Both the position numbers and the translations under genes were made by a program. A DNA stretch of 64,000 bases, taken from Rhodospirillales bacterium (lineage in GTDB: Bacteria > Pseudomonadota > Alphaproteobacteria > SP197). Where the stretch lies: positions 379,982 to 443,981 of the forward strand of contig JACONG010000016.1 in the NCBI GenBank assembly GCA_014323865.1, given 5' to 3'. The notes below the pieces were generated by a model. The model was given only the letters and a program-made list of their open reading frames with translations. It searched no databases and had not been told where the DNA came from. Positions 63,504-64,000 of this stretch are shown piece after piece; the stretch's first letter is position 1, and each line of letters begins with the position of its first letter.

Positions 63504-64000
63504 GTGGATGCAAGGGAATTCAAAGTCACTGACATACTAAGCCGGAATGAGAGGTTCGTCGTTCCGCTCTATCAGCGACAATATCAGTGGCACGATCATA
63601 AAGGATATGAAGGCCGCACAAGTTCCTTCTGGCTTGATGTTGTTGCGAAAGCCTCGGAAGTCATCGACAGAAACGCTCGGTTTGATCACTACATGGGAGC
63701 GCTGCTTTTGGCTCCTGAGGCGATGTCACGCTCCTTTGGAGCAACGCCTGTCGTTCAGGTTGTTGATGGGCAACAGCGCCTGACCACGTTTTTGATCATG
63801 CTGGCGGCATTGCGCGAAGTTGGCCGAGGGTACGACCATCAAGTCCTGATCGACCAGATTGAAAAATATCTGTTCAACGAAACTGGTCGCGCCGATACTG
63901 ATCCTCTTTCCCGGTTCAAGCTGACACCTACGCCCGTGGATCGGACTGTTTTCCTCGATATTCTGGAGAATCCTTATTCTGAGGTACGATCAAACAATTG
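63504..64000 (+). CDS. DUF262 domain protein (GmrSD-like), 5' part
   Basis: The gene is cut by the window end; 165 residues are seen. GTG 63504 is preceded by GGAGG at 63491 with 8-base spacing. The product starts VDAREFKVTDILSRNERFVV and shows VPLYQRQYQWHD (about 20-31) and VVDGQQRLTTFLIML (about 86-100). The D-G-Q-Q-R motif is the catalytic core of the DUF262/GmrS ParB-like nucleotide hydrolase domain. GmrSD-type enzymes cut modified phage DNA, and DUF262 genes are frequent in defence islands. Codon use is less GC-rich than upstream genes. The frame runs open to position 64000. Confidence 0.88.
   Translation, partial: MDAREFKVTDILSRNERFVVPLYQRQYQWHDHKGYEGRTSSFWLDVVAKASEVIDRNARFDHYMGALLLAPEAMSRSFGATPVVQVVDGQQRLTTFLIMLAALREVGRGYDHQVLIDQIEKYLFNETGRADTDPLSRFKLTPTPVDRTVFLDILENPYSEVRSNN

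Overview
The window is high-GC bacterial DNA whose gene content points to an alphaproteobacterium, probably of the Rhodospirillales-like or environmental alphaproteobacterial kind. Supporting genes are a three-gene cytochrome bc1 operon (petABC) followed by mtnP and apt, ETF-ubiquinone oxidoreductase, MidA, DUF6111 and DUF1285 proteins, an UbiK-like protein with a lysine/alanine tail, aerobic hemF, and an SCO/PCuAC copper set. Small palindromic intergenic repeats are scattered throughout. No rRNA and no CRISPR array were seen. One tRNA, tRNA-Gln(UUG), lies at 55682-55755 on the minus strand.

Layout. 1-2.5 kb: the end of an OmpR-type regulator, a methyltransferase and an EnvZ-type kinase. 2.5-9.5 kb: housekeeping genes on both strands (csaA, TetR-type, proC, YbjN, ubiK-like, lgt, midA, pgeF) with a broken acetyltransferase and a broken nhaA. 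9.5-16.4 kb: a Ca/Na antiporter, an M24 ectoine-hydrolase-like protein, a broken MFS gene, then prs-rplY-pth-ychF. 16.4-21.6 kb: an accessory insert with lower GC that starts in a truncated dienelactone hydrolase. It encodes a membrane GrpE-like protein, a short Hsp70, a membrane TerB/J-like protein and an M48 metallopeptidase. 21.6-28 kb: yciB, a broken aminotransferase, a VOC protein, apt, mtnP and the bc1 operon. 28-35 kb: a frameshifted trmL, hemF, two more broken genes, the copper operon, cca, NUDIX and DUF1285. 35-41.8 kb: a MoxR-DUF58-DUF4159-membrane protein operon. 41.8-50 kb: mostly metabolic genes (FAH family, Rieske oxygenase, agmatinase family, DUF427 tandem, desaturase, M81 peptidase, ChaC) mixed with gene remnants and repeats. 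50.2-51.3 kb: an AT-richer insert with a lipoprotein carrying a 20-base homopolymer. 51.3-55.4 kb: a GFA-like remnant and a tungstate uptake locus (HTH-PBP regulator, tupA, tupC, tupB). 55.7-63.3 kb: tRNA-Gln, nucleotide-sugar dehydrogenase, ispE, a TPR lipoprotein, ETF-QO, uracil-DNA glycosylase and moaB. 63.5 kb to the end: the first part of a DUF262 (GmrSD-like) gene, possibly the start of a defence region.

Two themes stand out. First, there is a heavy load of decayed genes: about thirteen remnants carrying frameshifts, internal stops or truncations. Some frameshifts could be assembly errors, but truncations and paired lesions cannot all be. Second, the four-gene chaperone/peptidase module at 16.8-21.6 kb has the parts of an Hsp70 machine (exchange factor, Hsp70, J-like partner) rebuilt as a partly membrane-bound system next to a zinc peptidase. 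It is the best candidate here for an undescribed system. All functional statements come from reading the sequence and from family knowledge; no database search was run.
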